Below, piece after piece: positions 42,112 through 42,408 of a stretch of 42,408 nt of DNA. Position numbers and translations under genes: made by a program. How positions within the stretch are numbered: the stretch's first letter is position 1; every line of letters starts with the position of its first letter. The stretch lies in NCBI GenBank assembly GCA_016788565.1, contig JAEUSP010000090.1, positions 1 through 42,408 of the forward strand, read 5' to 3'. The notes under the pieces were generated by a model. It was given only the letters and a program-made list of their open reading frames with translations, had not been told where the DNA came from and did not search any database. The stretch is from Chlorobiota bacterium (GTDB taxonomy: Bacteria; Bacteroidota; Ignavibacteria; OLB7).

Positions 42112-42252
42112 AGCGGGTTCCCGGCTTTGGCTTCATCTCACTCTTCCCATCTCACTCTTCACTCTTCGCTTTGCCTCCCTCTCCCAGCCGACGGATGTGA
42201 GGCAAGCAGTAGCATCACCCGATTGGGAGAGGGCGGGGGGTGAGGGCAGGTA
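42112..42252 (+). repeat. Composite 3'-end repeat element, copy b
   Basis: About 140 bases matching copy a (11505-11652): GGGTTCCCGGCTTTGGCTTC, CTCTTCACTCTTCGCTTTG, CCCTCTCCCA arm, a loop with GGATGTGAGGCAAGCAGTAG, TTGGGAGAGGG arm and CGGGGGGTGAGGGCAGG tail. It follows the heptamer array after valS. There is no convincing gene in 42036-42298. Confidence 0.87.
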
Positions 42253-42263
42253 GTGGCGGGGGC

Positions 42264-42408
42264 TGTTCTGATATTCCCCCGAAAAAGTCAATAGGGAGTT
42301 ACGAGGGTGTGGCGTGCAGACGCTCGAACTCGGCTGGTGTTTTGTAGCCAAGGGTGGAATGCCGCCGCCGTTGATTGTAAAAGACCTCAATGTACTCGAA
42401 AATGCTCT
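42264..42408 (-). mobile_element. IS3-family insertion sequence, right part cut by window edge
   Basis: The 3' end of a transposase gene lies at 42299-42408 and beyond it a non-repeat stretch TGTTCTGATATTCCCCC begins at 42264, right after the composite repeat. TGTTCTGA could be the start of the terminal inverted repeat, as IS3 elements often begin with TG. The partner end and target duplication are outside the window, so the boundary is a proposal. Confidence 0.55.
42299..42408 (-). CDS. IS3-family transposase OrfB, C-terminal part
   Basis: Partial gene running off the window end; only the last 35 codons are present, ending in TAA at 42301-42299. The translated end reads [20 protein letters not shown] followed by [14 protein letters not shown], the highly characteristic C-terminus of the IS3-family integrase-type (DDE) transposase with the YN-x-RRRHS-x-LGY motif. 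Too short to tell whether the whole gene is intact. Confidence 0.9.
   Translation of the reverse strand, partial: SIFEYIEVFYNQRRRHSTLGYKTPAEFERLHATPS

Noticed and set aside
42050..42253. Plus-strand open frame through the heptamer array after valS
   Set aside because: It is repeat-encoded (a WSVVSGQ-type translation), arises because the heptamer has no stop on that strand, and has no homologue.
1..42408. CRISPR array or retron/phage defence island
   Set aside because: The tandem arrays have no unique spacers, units are 7-14 bp, and no cas, reverse transcriptase or phage genes are present.

Overview
The window looks like chromosomal sequence from a Gram-negative, mid-GC member of the Bacteroidota/Chlorobi side of the tree, most like the Ignavibacteria/Kapabacteria lineages. 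The evidence is a long secreted protein ending in a type IX secretion (Por) sorting domain with an NPFNPTT-type start, an Mla-type outer-membrane lipid transport set, lipoproteins, and few clear Shine-Dalgarno sites. This placement is inferred from protein style; there is no rRNA gene in the window. I found no tRNA, rRNA or CRISPR array.

Layout. 1-3300: a small cupin protein, a secreted Asp-box (Ycf48/sortilin-like) beta-propeller protein and a stand-alone Clp N-domain protein, all on the plus strand. 3370-6060: mlaE-mlaF-mlaD on the minus strand, ending at a strong terminator. 6311-11455: a tight plus-strand run of a SufS-like class V aminotransferase, 5-formyl-THF cyclo-ligase, then pabB, pabA and pabC, so mostly folate/pABA biosynthesis. 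11753-24768: a long minus-strand block with a 1497-residue IgGFc-binding-like, T9SS-sorted protein, RlpA, mannose-1-phosphate guanylyltransferase, alanine racemase coupled to a DUF971 protein, a TMEM14-like membrane protein, dihydropteroate synthase, a SpoIID-like protein coupled to a small penicillin-binding transpeptidase, and an aldehyde dehydrogenase. 24971-27662: MscS channel, a secreted sulfite-oxidase-fold protein and an ATP-grasp-like protein. 27738-29564: a secreted protein of the thiol-activated (cholesterol-dependent) cytolysin superfamily. 30023-31689: ABC ATPase and permease of the TrpXYZ type without an adjacent binding protein. 31865-34712: a polysaccharide-deacetylase lipoprotein, a beta-lactamase-fold lipoprotein and a HicBA toxin-antitoxin pair. 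34923-42035: ECF sigma factor, glycogen phosphorylase, a small membrane protein and valyl-tRNA synthetase. The right edge cuts into an IS3-family transposase.

How genes work together. Two folate segments (cyclo-ligase plus pabBAC, and folP 9 kb away) supply pABA, join it to the pterin and recycle formyl-folate. RlpA, Alr, the transpeptidase and the SpoIID-like protein all act on peptidoglycan and sit in one 6.7-kb minus-strand run, with ManC providing GDP-mannose for surface glycans. The Mla set maintains outer-membrane lipid asymmetry.

The intergenic DNA is unusual. It is a mosaic of several dispersed repeat families: heptamer arrays (GGTCAGT and CTTCACT), a composite element with palindromic CCCTCTCCCA/TGGGAGAGGG arms, a CGCTCAT...ATGAGCG palindrome, and other short tandem arrays. 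The composite element follows the 3' end of pabC, the ABC ATPase gene and valS in sense orientation, and in one case encodes the end of the protein. The strongest biological candidates for something little described are the cytolysin-like protein, the PBP-SpoIID pair, the PIAGT-type PabB and this 3'-end repeat element.
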